Shown: positions 16,823 to 23,107 of the stretch, piece after piece
Position numbering within the stretch: position 1 is the first letter of the stretch
Layout: each line of letters opens with the position of its first letter
Virus record (IMG/VR): IMGVR_UViG_3300042305_001451
Span: 1-31,032 of that record
DNA: 31,032 nucleotides
From: a virus
Reading direction: 5' to 3' (one strand)
Notes under the pieces: model-generated
What the model was told of the DNA's origin: nothing
The model's database searches: none
What the model saw: only the letters and a program-made list of their open reading frames with translations
Position numbers and translations under genes: made by a program

Positions 16823-19135
16823 TCAATCCCCGTATGCGTCGAGCTTTACGACAAGGGCGCGGACGGTGAACGGGTAAGGCAGGCGCTGGCGGAGATAGAT
16901 GTCGCTGTCGTCGGAATAGTCGCCCGCGACGACAACCTCGGCATCGCCGGAAAAGGGCGGCGGGCTGGCGTCCATTGGGTCATCGAAGTCCCGCGGGTAG
17001 ATCCAGAGCCATTCGGTGCCGTTGGTGCTGGCCTCCCCTGCCAAGGACTTGAACAGGCTGACCTCCACGCGGTTGATGCGCTTCTTGCGTCCGCGGGTCG
17101 GGCCGTCGCGCAGATCAAAGTCGAACTTCATAGGCAAAATCGTCGAGGTGTAGGGCAGACCGGCCAGAACCTTGGTGTAGGTCTTGTCGAGGGTGACCTG
17201 ACCGCTGGCGACCGTCTCGTCGGGCTGGACGGCCCCGTTGGCCAAGACGCTGACCGTTTTGCCTTCCAAGTGGGAAAGTCCGGTGATGGTGGCTGTGGCG
17301 GTGCCGGAATAGCGTTTGGCACAGTCGAGATACCACCAGTCGTCCTTGGTCTGGGCCTCAAACTTGGCGCGGTTGTCGGCCTTGAAGCGTTCGATGTAGC
17401 GTTTGGTCTGCCCGTTAATCGTGCGCTTGACCACCAGCCAGACCTCGTCGTCCGCGCCGGAGAGTCCGTAGACGGTGGCGACGGACTCAAATTCCCCGTC
17501 GGTGGTGTGCCGGTGCCATGCGACAACCTCTTGGTCGCGCTCGTAGGACATGCCCACCAGTTGGCCATCGCCCCGCACCGCCCAGAGGATGGCGTCGGGC
17601 TGCTGCTGGAAGGCCAATTCGACCAGTTCGCCTTGGGTCACATGCTCGGACAGAACAGTCAGATCCGGCGCAACCCATCCGTCGCGCTCAAAGTTATAGG
17701 TCAGTTCCCGCACTTTGCGTCCGCGGCGCTGGACGAAGAGCAGGACGTCGTTAAGCAGGATGGCCCGCATGGTCTTCGATCCGAAGCTGCTTTGCTTCTG
17801 GGCCTGCACGTTGGTCGAACTGAACGCTTCGCCGCTATTGGCCCCGCCAATTGTCCACTCGTCGCCGCTGGTTCCCAGCATAAGGCGCTTCTGGCTGAAC
17901 ATCCATTCGATGCGGTTGCCTTCGGAGGAAGCCACGGTGAATTGCAGCCCGTCGTCCGCGCCAACTCCCAGTTGGAAGTTTTCAAAGTCATCGACCTTGC
18001 TGCACCAAACGGTGTTGGGCTGGTGGGAGGTGCCGCCGAAGCAAAGGCGCTGTTCGTGGATGGCGACGGCCCGCGGGTAGCCGCGCACCGCGGAGAACGC
18101 GGCCTCGCTCCACTGGGTGGTTCCGGTGATGACTGATCCCAGCCACTTGTTGACCGTGGCTCCGGCGCTGGTGCCGCTGGCCACGCTGTTGATCGTGACG
18201 GTGCCGCCGCTGTTAAAGTCGGTGCTTTCAAGGAAGACGCGGGCGCTGGTGTTGGAAGAATAGTTGAGGACTTGCAGCTTGAGTCCGACGCGCTCGTCCT
18301 CGGTGCCGGTGGCGGTAAAGTTGCGGGCGGTGGTCAGCGAGTTGAACTCCCGCACCACTTCGTAGGCAGTGAATCCGCTGCCGCCGTCCTCATCCATTTC
18401 CTTTTGCGGAATGCGAAGCAGGCGCACGGTGCCGATCCATGTGCCAACCGTGGTCAGCGTCCAAGAGCCTTGAATGTCCAAGGTGTCGGTCGTTGTCTTG
18501 TTAGCATCGATGGTCGTCGTAATCGCCCCGCTGTTGCGCGGCCACTGGATAGCCCACTGGCTACCCACATGGCCCGCTTGGAAAACAGACGCGCTGGCGG
18601 TCAACGTGGCGCTGCCAGAGGCTGCGGAGGAGGCAATGGTGGTGGTCGTGAGGTTCTGGTCGAGAAGCGGCGGATAGCTCCACGCCACGGTGGTCAGCGT
18701 CCAGTTCGTGTCGCTCACGCGGGTCAGCTTGCGCGGCGCGTGGTTGGCGTGCGCGATATACATGATGTCGTTGACTTGAACGTATTGCAGTTCGCGCAGT
18801 TCGCTTTCTTGGTAAGGACTGGCCACTTCCAAGGGCGAGCCGCCGGAAAGCACTTGTGAGTCGTTACCCCAAAACCGGATGTATTGGTGGCCAAACTCCA
18901 AAACAAAGCGGGTGGTCACGGAAAAGTTAAAACCGATCAAGCGGCACCGCTGGTTGGCGTTCTTGGCCTCGCCCAAGTATTCGGTGCCAGCGCGGCGGTA
19001 GACGCCTCCGTAGGGCAGGACGACCATGTTCTCCAGCGTGCGGCATCCGCTGCGGTATTTTTGGACGTCCGTGCGGGCGTCCATGTAAGGACTCAACTCG
19101 CCTGCATTGAGGGCGGTGACGAGGAGATTGGCCAT
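16823..19135 (-). CDS. tail tubular protein B (nozzle)
   Basis: The 770-residue product starts MANLLVTALNAGELSPYM, followed by RSGCRTLENMVVLPYGGVYRR split around a short linker, the hallmark N-terminus of podoviral tail nozzle proteins (T7 gp12-like stabilisation protein). The rest is beta-rich, as expected for the beta-propeller nozzle, and the phrase VQRRGRKVRELTYNFERDGW at mid-length is also typical of the family. It forms the distal tail tube below the gp11-type adaptor encoded just upstream. The ATG at 19133-19135 comes three bases after the upstream stop. Length is close to T7 gp12 (about 790 residues). Confidence 0.9.
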   Translation of the reverse strand: MANLLVTALNAGELSPYMDARTDVQKYRSGCRTLENMVVLPYGGVYRRAGTEYLGEAKNANQRCRLIGFNFSVTTRFVLEFGHQYIRFWGNDSQVLSGGSPLEVASPYQESELRELQYVQVNDIMYIAHANHAPRKLTRVSDTNWTLTTVAWSYPPLLDQNLTTTTIASSAASGSATLTASASVFQAGHVGSQWAIQWPRNSGAITTTIDANKTTTDTLDIQGSWTLTTVGTWIGTVRLLRIPQKEMDEDGGSGFTAYEVVREFNSLTTARNFTATGTEDERVGLKLQVLNYSSNTSARVFLESTDFNSGGTVTINSVASGTSAGATVNKWLGSVITGTTQWSEAAFSAVRGYPRAVAIHEQRLCFGGTSHQPNTVWCSKVDDFENFQLGVGADDGLQFTVASSEGNRIEWMFSQKRLMLGTSGDEWTIGGANSGEAFSSTNVQAQKQSSFGSKTMRAILLNDVLLFVQRRGRKVRELTYNFERDGWVAPDLTVLSEHVTQGELVELAFQQQPDAILWAVRGDGQLVGMSYERDQEVVAWHRHTTDGEFESVATVYGLSGADDEVWLVVKRTINGQTKRYIERFKADNRAKFEAQTKDDWWYLDCAKRYSGTATATITGLSHLEGKTVSVLANGAVQPDETVASGQVTLDKTYTKVLAGLPYTSTILPMKFDFDLRDGPTRGRKKRINRVEVSLFKSLAGEASTNGTEWLWIYPRDFDDPMDASPPPFSGDAEVVVAGDYSDDSDIYLRQRLPYPFTVRALVVKLDAYGD

Positions 19136-19138
19136 GAC

Positions 19139-19744
19139 CTATTGGCTGCTGGGAAACTTGGTGTAGCGGGCGGCGACAAGGTCGCTGTTCGTCCACGGCA
19201 TTTTGCGGCGCAAACGCTCTTCAAAGGCGTCGGCCATTCTCGCTTTGGGGCCGGTGATGGCTTCGTATTCTTGCAGCAGTTCCTGCGGCATGTTGCGGCT
19301 TCCGGTCAGCGGGCCTGCCAAGCGCGAGGCCAGCATGGTGGCGAGCGCATGAACAAAGAGCGGGTGGTAGAACGATCCGTCCTCGACGCGACCCACATAC
19401 CGGATGTTGGCCTCCTCGGCGTTGGTGAGAAGTTGGTCGGCCTCAACGGCAAACTCCCCCATCCTTTCGTTGGGTTCGTAGCCATTCAGTTGGACGACGC
19501 GCAGGCAATCGACCGGCAACTGGTAGGCGCTCTCCCATTCGCTCTGCGGGGCGGTGGCCAGCTTGTTGAGCGCGGCGCGGCGCATGGCGAAGTTCCAGCG
19601 ATGCCCTTGTAGGACTTCGTCGCGGGTCTGGGCGAAGAAACGATTGCAAAACTGGGCCTGCTTGCTGTCGTCGGTCAGCGCCATGATCGGGCTGATGCCC
19701 AGTTTGGCCAGCGCCAGATTACAAATTGATGTTTCGTCGGCCAT
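19139..19744 (-). CDS. tail tubular protein A (adaptor)
   Basis: The 201-residue product starts MADETSICNLALAKLGISPI and continues with FFAQTRDEVLQGHRWNFAMR, both highly characteristic of T7 gp11-like head-to-tail adaptors, which ring the portal and receive the nozzle. Length matches T7 gp11 (196 residues). I chose the ATG at 19742-19744; longer in-frame versions would run through a hairpin terminator and look non-coding. The gene directly precedes tail tubular B. A terminator hairpin with a T-run lies right upstream, so expression is probably lower than that of the capsid unit, or depends on read-through. Confidence 0.9.
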   Translation of the reverse strand: MADETSICNLALAKLGISPIMALTDDSKQAQFCNRFFAQTRDEVLQGHRWNFAMRRAALNKLATAPQSEWESAYQLPVDCLRVVQLNGYEPNERMGEFAVEADQLLTNAEEANIRYVGRVEDGSFYHPLFVHALATMLASRLAGPLTGSRNMPQELLQEYEAITGPKARMADAFEERLRRKMPWTNSDLVAARYTKFPSSQ

Positions 19745-19760
19745 GAAAGTTAGAAAAAGG

Positions 19761-19787
19761 TGGCAGACTATTGAAGCCGGTCTGCCA
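19761..19787 (-). terminator. intrinsic terminator after capsid/decoration genes
   Basis: On the minus strand TGGCAGAC and GTCTGCCA form a perfect 8-bp stem around an 11-base loop, followed two bases later by five Ts. It sits in the 58-bp gap between the decoration gene and tail tubular A, and the T-run is only about ten bases upstream of the next ATG. This would boost capsid-unit over tail transcripts by partial termination. Confidence 0.7.
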
Positions 19788-19802
19788 GCGGCTGTGAGTG
19801 CC

Positions 19803-20273
19803 TTACGGCATGCGGAACGCGAGCAAGAAGGCAATCTTCTTACCGGCGGTGACCGCGTTGGTGCGGGCGAACGCCGCCGTCACTGTGCGGGTGTCGGCGG
19901 TGATGACGTAGCGCGGAAGCACGCTCGTCGCCACAGCGGCAGTGACTGCCGCGGAGCCTGCGGTCGAACTGTTCAGCGAGATCGAAGTCGCGCTGTAACG
20001 GTCGGCGTCGGAAGCATCCCCAATCGTGGAGATGGCAACCGCGGAACCGCCCAAGGACGCCTCGTTAGAGACGCGCCAGAGTTCGGGCAGCGGGATCGCG
20101 CCAACGGGCAGAACAGCAATGTTGATGCTGTCGCCGGTCGCCGCTTCCGTGCCATTGCATGTGTAGGTCGCTTGCGCGTAAACGACGTTGCCTTTGACAA
20201 GGTCGCCGTCCACGCGGTTGCGGACGTTAAGCTCCAGATTTTCGGGAGCGATGTCGGTGTAGAACGTAGCCAT
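19803..20273 (-). CDS. capsid decoration / head-fibre-like protein, 156 aa
   Basis: The 156-residue product is rich in Ala, Thr, Ser and Val and beta-like, with no membrane segment: MATFYTDIAPENLELN at the start and VVYAQATYTCNGTEA in the first third. The place directly behind the major capsid gene, a good TAGGAG ribosome binding site eight bases before the ATG, and the following terminator all suggest a high-copy virion protein such as a head decoration protein. I do not recognise a specific family. The 32-bp gap to the capsid gene holds only the binding site. Confidence 0.7.
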   Translation of the reverse strand: MATFYTDIAPENLELNVRNRVDGDLVKGNVVYAQATYTCNGTEAATGDSINIAVLPVGAIPLPELWRVSNEASLGGSAVAISTIGDASDADRYSATSISLNSSTAGSAAVTAAVATSVLPRYVITADTRTVTAAFARTNAVTAGKKIAFLLAFRMP

Positions 20274-20305
20274 ATTATGATTCTCCTATGGTTGGTTGTT
20301 GTTGA

Positions 20306-21214
20306 TTAGAGAACCTCGTCGGCTGCGATTTCGACGACCTTCTTCTCTTCCATGCGGGTCGCGCCAAGGCTCGCCACCGTGCGGATTTGCAGGGAGTGCG
20401 ACTTGTCGGCGCGGATGTCCACATGCACCTTGCGACCGGCGTCGGCCAATTTGAGGCCGGAGCGGACGTAGGCGAAGCAAGTGCGAACACCAGTGCTGGA
20501 GTTGTAGGGAAGCAAGGACGACGCCACGCGGCGGAACTTGAAGCCCATGAAGGTGTCGAGTTGGCCCTGCACCAGCGCCTTGACGCTGTTGTAGTCGGCG
20601 CTGATCACCTCGGTCGTGCGAAGCAAATCTTGGAGTTGCTTCGCGCTGACCACAATGATGCGAGGATCGCTGTCGTCCACCTCTGCGTCGTTGAGCAGAT
20701 AGGAGGCTTGGCGAAGTTTTGCAATGGTCAGACCGCTGTTGGCGGTGCTGCCGGTTTCGACGTAGTCCACGGCGACCTTCTGCCCAGCGGGCAAAGCGGT
20801 CGCGGTGACGCCGGTTTCGCCCGTGTAGGCAGAACCCAGCGCCGCGTCGATGATGACCTTGTCGCAGGTGCGAAGGTAAGCCATCGCGTGGTTGTTGACC
20901 GTCTCGGACTGCGGCAGGCTGACCTCACCCAGATACTCGGCATCCCACTCGTCAAAGAGGGTGGCATGCTCGTAGGGATACGGACGGAGCCAGCGTTTGG
21001 CCAAGGCCACATCGCTGATGTTGGTGTCGGCGGCGCGGGCGGTGATTTTGGTCATTTCGACCGCAGCCATTTGGTTGAATGTTTTTTCTTTGCCGCGAAC
21101 GGACTCCACGGACACGAACTCACGCAACTTGGAAACCTTCTGCTGAAGAAGGTGTTCCCAGTTGGAGGTGAACTCCGTCGTGAAATACTGCGGGATTTGT
21201 GCAATAGCAGACAT
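20306..21214 (-). CDS. major capsid protein
   Basis: The 302-residue product has the length and composition of a HK97-fold capsid protein and sits between scaffold and tail adaptor genes. Features seen: an N-terminal helix (MSAIAQIPQYFTTEFTSNWE), an E-loop-like VRGKEKTFNQMAAVEMTK, a middle spine helix, and a C-terminal strand set (KVHVDIRADKSHSLQIRTVA, then GATRMEEKKVVEI) typical of the A-domain. It belongs to the capsid family common in podoviruses distinct from T7 gp10. The start at 21212-21214 is set by AAAGGAG eight bases upstream, the best ribosome binding site on this strand. A perfect 12-bp element lies just before it. It shares that leader with the plus-strand gene at 21481. Confidence 0.9.
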   Translation of the reverse strand: MSAIAQIPQYFTTEFTSNWEHLLQQKVSKLREFVSVESVRGKEKTFNQMAAVEMTKITARAADTNISDVALAKRWLRPYPYEHATLFDEWDAEYLGEVSLPQSETVNNHAMAYLRTCDKVIIDAALGSAYTGETGVTATALPAGQKVAVDYVETGSTANSGLTIAKLRQASYLLNDAEVDDSDPRIIVVSAKQLQDLLRTTEVISADYNSVKALVQGQLDTFMGFKFRRVASSLLPYNSSTGVRTCFAYVRSGLKLADAGRKVHVDIRADKSHSLQIRTVASLGATRMEEKKVVEIAADEVL

Positions 21215-21222
21215 AGTTGTTT

Positions 21223-21229
21223 CTCCTTT
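21223..21229 (-). promoter_or_regulatory. strong ribosome binding site of the capsid gene
   Basis: AAAGGAG, eight bases before the ATG, decides the capsid start. The stretch AAAGGAGAAACA followed by (A)CT and ATG is repeated almost exactly before the plus-strand gene at 21481. Most other genes here have no such site. Confidence 0.8.
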
Positions 21230-21232
21230 GGT

Positions 21233-21244
21233 TTTGACTAAACC
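21233..21244 (-). promoter_or_regulatory. dispersed 12-bp element, perfect copy, upstream of capsid
   Basis: The minus strand reads GGTTTAGTCAAA and then ACC, so that GGTTT and AAACC also make a small inverted repeat. It lies 30 bases (first base to ATG) before the capsid start, exactly the spacing seen before the scaffold gene. Confidence 0.75.
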
Positions 21245-21410
21245 CGCGTCGTGCGGATCTGGTCGGGTTGTTGTTGGTTTCTGTCCCGCGGCGCTACCGA
21301 GTATCCGTTCGTGACGGGTCGTCGGCCTTGGGTTGCCGTCGGGCAGGCTCAACGAGGAGGTGTCTGCCTAACTGTTTGCGAGAATTGCGCTGCGCCGGAA
21401 GTGGCGCAAG
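21245..21410. other. 166-bp leader region, no gene recognised
   Basis: This is part of the only long intergenic stretch in the window. It lies between two copies of the 12-bp element that point away from each other. I see no tRNA, no convincing sigma-70 promoter and no coding signal on either strand. A 6-bp inverted repeat, TGCGCC and GGCGCA around a 6-base loop, lies at 21391-21408. Promoters for the capsid (minus) and the 46-codon gene (plus) are expected here. Confidence 0.5.
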
Positions 21411-21422
21411 GGTTTAGTCAAA
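21411..21422 (+). promoter_or_regulatory. dispersed 12-bp element, perfect copy, upstream of plus-strand gene
   Basis: The plus strand reads GGTTTAGTCAAA and four more As. It is 70 bases (first base to ATG) upstream of the only plus-strand gene and points toward it, so its orientation follows the gene rather than the genome. It is enclosed by a 5-bp inverted repeat, CGCAA and TTGCG. Confidence 0.7.
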
Positions 21423-21466
21423 AAATATTGCGGCACGCCGCTCGCTGCGTTCTGCTGTCTTGGACG

Positions 21467-21473
21467 AAAGGAG
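21467..21473 (+). promoter_or_regulatory. strong ribosome binding site of the plus-strand gene
   Basis: AAAGGAG lies seven bases before the ATG at 21481. The sequence through the start codon is the same as the capsid leader except for one deleted base. Confidence 0.75.
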
Positions 21474-21480
21474 AAACACT

Positions 21481-21621
21481 ATGCACCGATCCCATGAACT
21501 GGGGCTGTATTTCGGCCCCTACGGAGCGGTTGGCTACGTCGAGCGCGTCAGTCCGAAGTGTCCCGCGGGACGCTTCAGCCTGCGGCGTTTGGTTAGACGC
21601 TGGCTAACCTTGCTCGCTTAA
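21481..21621 (+). CDS. 46-aa orphan protein, the only plus-strand gene
   Basis: This 46-codon reading frame runs from ATG to TAA at 21619-21621 against the direction of every other gene. Support comes from a perfect Shine-Dalgarno (AAAGGAG, spacing 7) in a leader nearly identical to that of the capsid gene, and from a 12-bp element further upstream in the matching orientation. The product begins MHRSHELGLYFGPYGAVGYV and ends in an arginine-rich, amphipathic helix (RFSLRRLVRRWLTLLA). One Cys is present. No family is recognised; the basic tail could bind nucleic acid or membrane. It may be a moron, meaning an inserted gene with its own signals. The leader might instead be a duplicated fragment with the frame open by chance. 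Confidence 0.5.
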   Translation: MHRSHELGLYFGPYGAVGYVERVSPKCPAGRFSLRRLVRRWLTLLA

Positions 21622-21655
21622 CGACATTTCGACGCCTTCGCTTTCTGAACAAAAG

Positions 21656-21672
21656 TTGTCACTTTGTGACAA
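21656..21672. terminator. perfect palindrome between convergent genes
   Basis: TTGTCAC and GTGACAA form a perfect 7-bp stem around a TTT/AAA loop. It lies one base beyond the stop of the minus-strand membrane protein and 34 bases beyond the stop of the plus-strand gene. On the minus strand CTTTTG follows the stem. A bidirectional terminator is the simplest reading; a dyad operator for a dimeric regulator is the alternative. Confidence 0.55.
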
Positions 21673-21673
21673 T

Positions 21674-21829
21674 TCACCGCATGCTTAGAAGAGCGATGTA
21701 GAGGAACGCGAAGTTGCTGAACATGTAGCCGACGAAGACCGCGCACATGGGGCGGTCGTCCTGCATGTAAAACCCCACCGCCGTCCAGCCGTAGCAGAGC
21801 GTGCAGATGAGTAGCGGGACAAAGGTCAC
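21674..21829 (-). CDS. two-helix small membrane protein, 51 aa
   Basis: The frame starts with a GTG at 21827-21829 that overlaps the metallopeptidase stop as GTGA, and it ends at TGA 21674-21676. The 51 residues are two hydrophobic helices, about 2-21 and 30-49 (TFVPLLICTLCYGWTAVGFY; AVFVGYMFSNFAFLYIALLS), with a short acidic turn MQDDRPMC between them. This hairpin topology, with aromatic-rich helices and three cysteines, suits a small inner-membrane protein such as a superinfection-exclusion or holin-like factor, but no family is recognised. It is the last gene of the minus-strand cassette between scaffold and capsid. A perfect palindrome follows its stop. Confidence 0.65.
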   Translation of the reverse strand: MTFVPLLICTLCYGWTAVGFYMQDDRPMCAVFVGYMFSNFAFLYIALLSMR

Positions 21830-22116
21830 CCGATGACTCCGTCGTTGTGCCGCGCCAGCCAGCCACAGACTTCGCTAACCAGACGCCCGATCTCGTCCAC
21901 GCACTCCTCATCCAAGTCGAAGAGGCGGGCGTGGATCAGTTCGTGGCAGGCCAGTTCGATGCCGCGGTGACTGATAGCGTCGGGATGGATGTAGATCGTG
22001 CGGTCGTCCTTCACGCACAACCCGTCGTGGGTCACGCGGGCCGGTGGGCGCTGAATCTTGATCCGCCACGGTTTGCCATCGATGGCGAGACGTTTGGTCG
22101 GGATGCGGCGGCTCAT
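21826..22116 (-). CDS. mini metallopeptidase-like protein with HExxH motif
   Basis: The 96-residue product has a zinc-metallopeptidase signature, His58-Glu-Leu-Ile-His62 in GIELACHELIHARLF, followed by an acidic helix DLDEECVDEIG that could supply a third ligand. Before it stand two beta strands (GLCVKDDRTIYIHPD), the usual SprT/ImmA-like arrangement. Such small domains occur in phages as putative proteases; the substrate is unknown. The ATG at 22114-22116 overlaps the upstream stop as ATGA and the stop overlaps the next GTG, so it is part of a tightly coupled cassette. The upstream in-frame extension to 22329 is a shadow of the HTH gene and was not used. Confidence 0.72.
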   Translation of the reverse strand: MSRRIPTKRLAIDGKPWRIKIQRPPARVTHDGLCVKDDRTIYIHPDAISHRGIELACHELIHARLFDLDEECVDEIGRLVSEVCGWLARHNDGVIG

Positions 22117-22364
22117 TTGAGTCGGTAGTGCGGGACGGGACGGACGCGCTCGGAGAGGCGGATGGTGAAGTTGCGCTTTTCGCACATCCCTTGGTCGATC
22201 ATCCGGCGCACTTGCTCGCTGGTAATGCACTCGCTGCGTCCGCGGGCCTTGGCCAGTTGTTTGATTGTATACCAGCCCTCCGGCACCTCCTCGACCGGCG
22301 TGGTGGGTTGTGCAAGGGCTTGGCACCATTGGGCCAGTTGTTTGTCGGCTTTGGTTGTCTTCAT
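22113..22364 (-). CDS. winged-helix/HTH-like small protein, 83 aa
   Basis: The 83-residue product has a helical first half and then EGWYTIKQLAKARGRS, VRRMIDQGM and a strand-like CEKRNFTIRLSERVRPVPHYRLK split by a turn, a layout like MerR or winged-helix DNA-binding domains (helix, turn, recognition helix, wing). It could be the regulator of the phage or of this cassette; equally it may only resemble such folds. The ATG at 22362-22364 overlaps the phosphoesterase stop as ATGA. Its own stop overlaps the metallopeptidase start. No cysteine-based zinc site is present. Confidence 0.6.
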   Translation of the reverse strand: MKTTKADKQLAQWCQALAQPTTPVEEVPEGWYTIKQLAKARGRSECITSEQVRRMIDQGMCEKRNFTIRLSERVRPVPHYRLK

Positions 22365-23101
22365 AGTGGGAGTTCGTAATGCGGATCGAAGACCGCGATG
22401 TTCACGTTGCAGTTGGTGCCATTGAACGACCCGAAACACGCGGCATGTCGCCATCCCAGCGTTTGCCGCCGGATGGCCGAATACCCGATGTCCAGCTTGA
22501 TCCCGCACCCGATGTTGTAGCCGATGGCCTTGTTGTGGATGCGGGCGCTCTCCATCGCCACGCGGTGGGTGTGGCCCATGACCACCGAATGGCCCACCAT
22601 TTCCGCGGTGTCCCGCGCCGCCGACACGTTATACATGGCCCCGTGGGTGAATCCGGTGTCGCCCAGCATGAACATGCCGCTCTTGTGGACGCCCGCGTAG
22701 GGAATGATCTGGCACTTGAGCTTGCCCATCTCGTCTTCAATGCGGGACAGGACGCTGCTGGCCGCGTAGGATAAGACCGCGTTGGGACTGTGGGCCAGTT
22801 CGGTCAATCGACTTTCATGGTTGCCGAAAAGGAAGACGTCGGGCTTGAGTTCGCGCAGGAAAGCCAGTCCCTGCATCAGATCGTCGGCCAGATCGGCCCC
22901 GTGGTCGGCGCTGTCGCTGTCCTTGCGAGCGCCGGAGCGCAAAGCGCGGGCATCGATGGCATCGCCCAGATGCAGGACAAAGTCCGGCTTCCACGCTTCG
23001 CGCAGACGCAAGATGGCGTCGAGCGCCCTCGGATCGGCCTCTGACCCGTGGGTGCATGTGCAGGCCAGAAACTTCTGCCAGCCCTTGGTCTTGTTGGCCA
23101 T
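22361..23101 (-). CDS. metallophosphoesterase with Asp-to-Cys change in motif I
   Basis: The 246-residue product carries calcineurin-type phosphoesterase motifs: GD at 46-47 (VLHLGDAID), GNHE at 93-96, His153 (GFTHGAM) and GHTH at 176-179. Motif I is normally Asp-x-His but reads Cys16-Thr-His18 (LACTCTHGSEAD), so one metal ligand is changed. The enzyme family hydrolyses phosphodiesters or phosphomonoesters, in phages often nucleic acid or nucleotide substrates. A Cys can still coordinate metal, so activity is possible. The ATG at 23099-23101 follows the scaffold stop by four bases. It opens the accessory cassette that separates scaffold from capsid. Confidence 0.82.
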   Translation of the reverse strand: MANKTKGWQKFLACTCTHGSEADPRALDAILRLREAWKPDFVLHLGDAIDARALRSGARKDSDSADHGADLADDLMQGLAFLRELKPDVFLFGNHESRLTELAHSPNAVLSYAASSVLSRIEDEMGKLKCQIIPYAGVHKSGMFMLGDTGFTHGAMYNVSAARDTAEMVGHSVVMGHTHRVAMESARIHNKAIGYNIGCGIKLDIGYSAIRRQTLGWRHAACFGSFNGTNCNVNIAVFDPHYELPL

Positions 23102-23107
23102 GACCGT

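Noticed and set aside
4920-18859. Long plus-strand open frames, e.g. 4920-6095, 6156-8465, 11085-12185, 13910-15478, 16526-18136
   Set aside because: They are antisense shadows of GC-rich minus-strand genes with clear domains; their products are Val/Gly/Leu/Asp/Arg-rich without family features, and they have no ribosome binding sites.
21233-21410. TTGACT in the element as a sigma-70 -35 box
   Set aside because: No TATAAT-like -10 is found 16-18 bases downstream in the copies examined, and the direction would oppose the genes.
21245-21480. tRNA or structured ncRNA in the capsid leader region
   Set aside because: No T-loop consensus or cloverleaf; only short 4-6 bp hairpins are seen.
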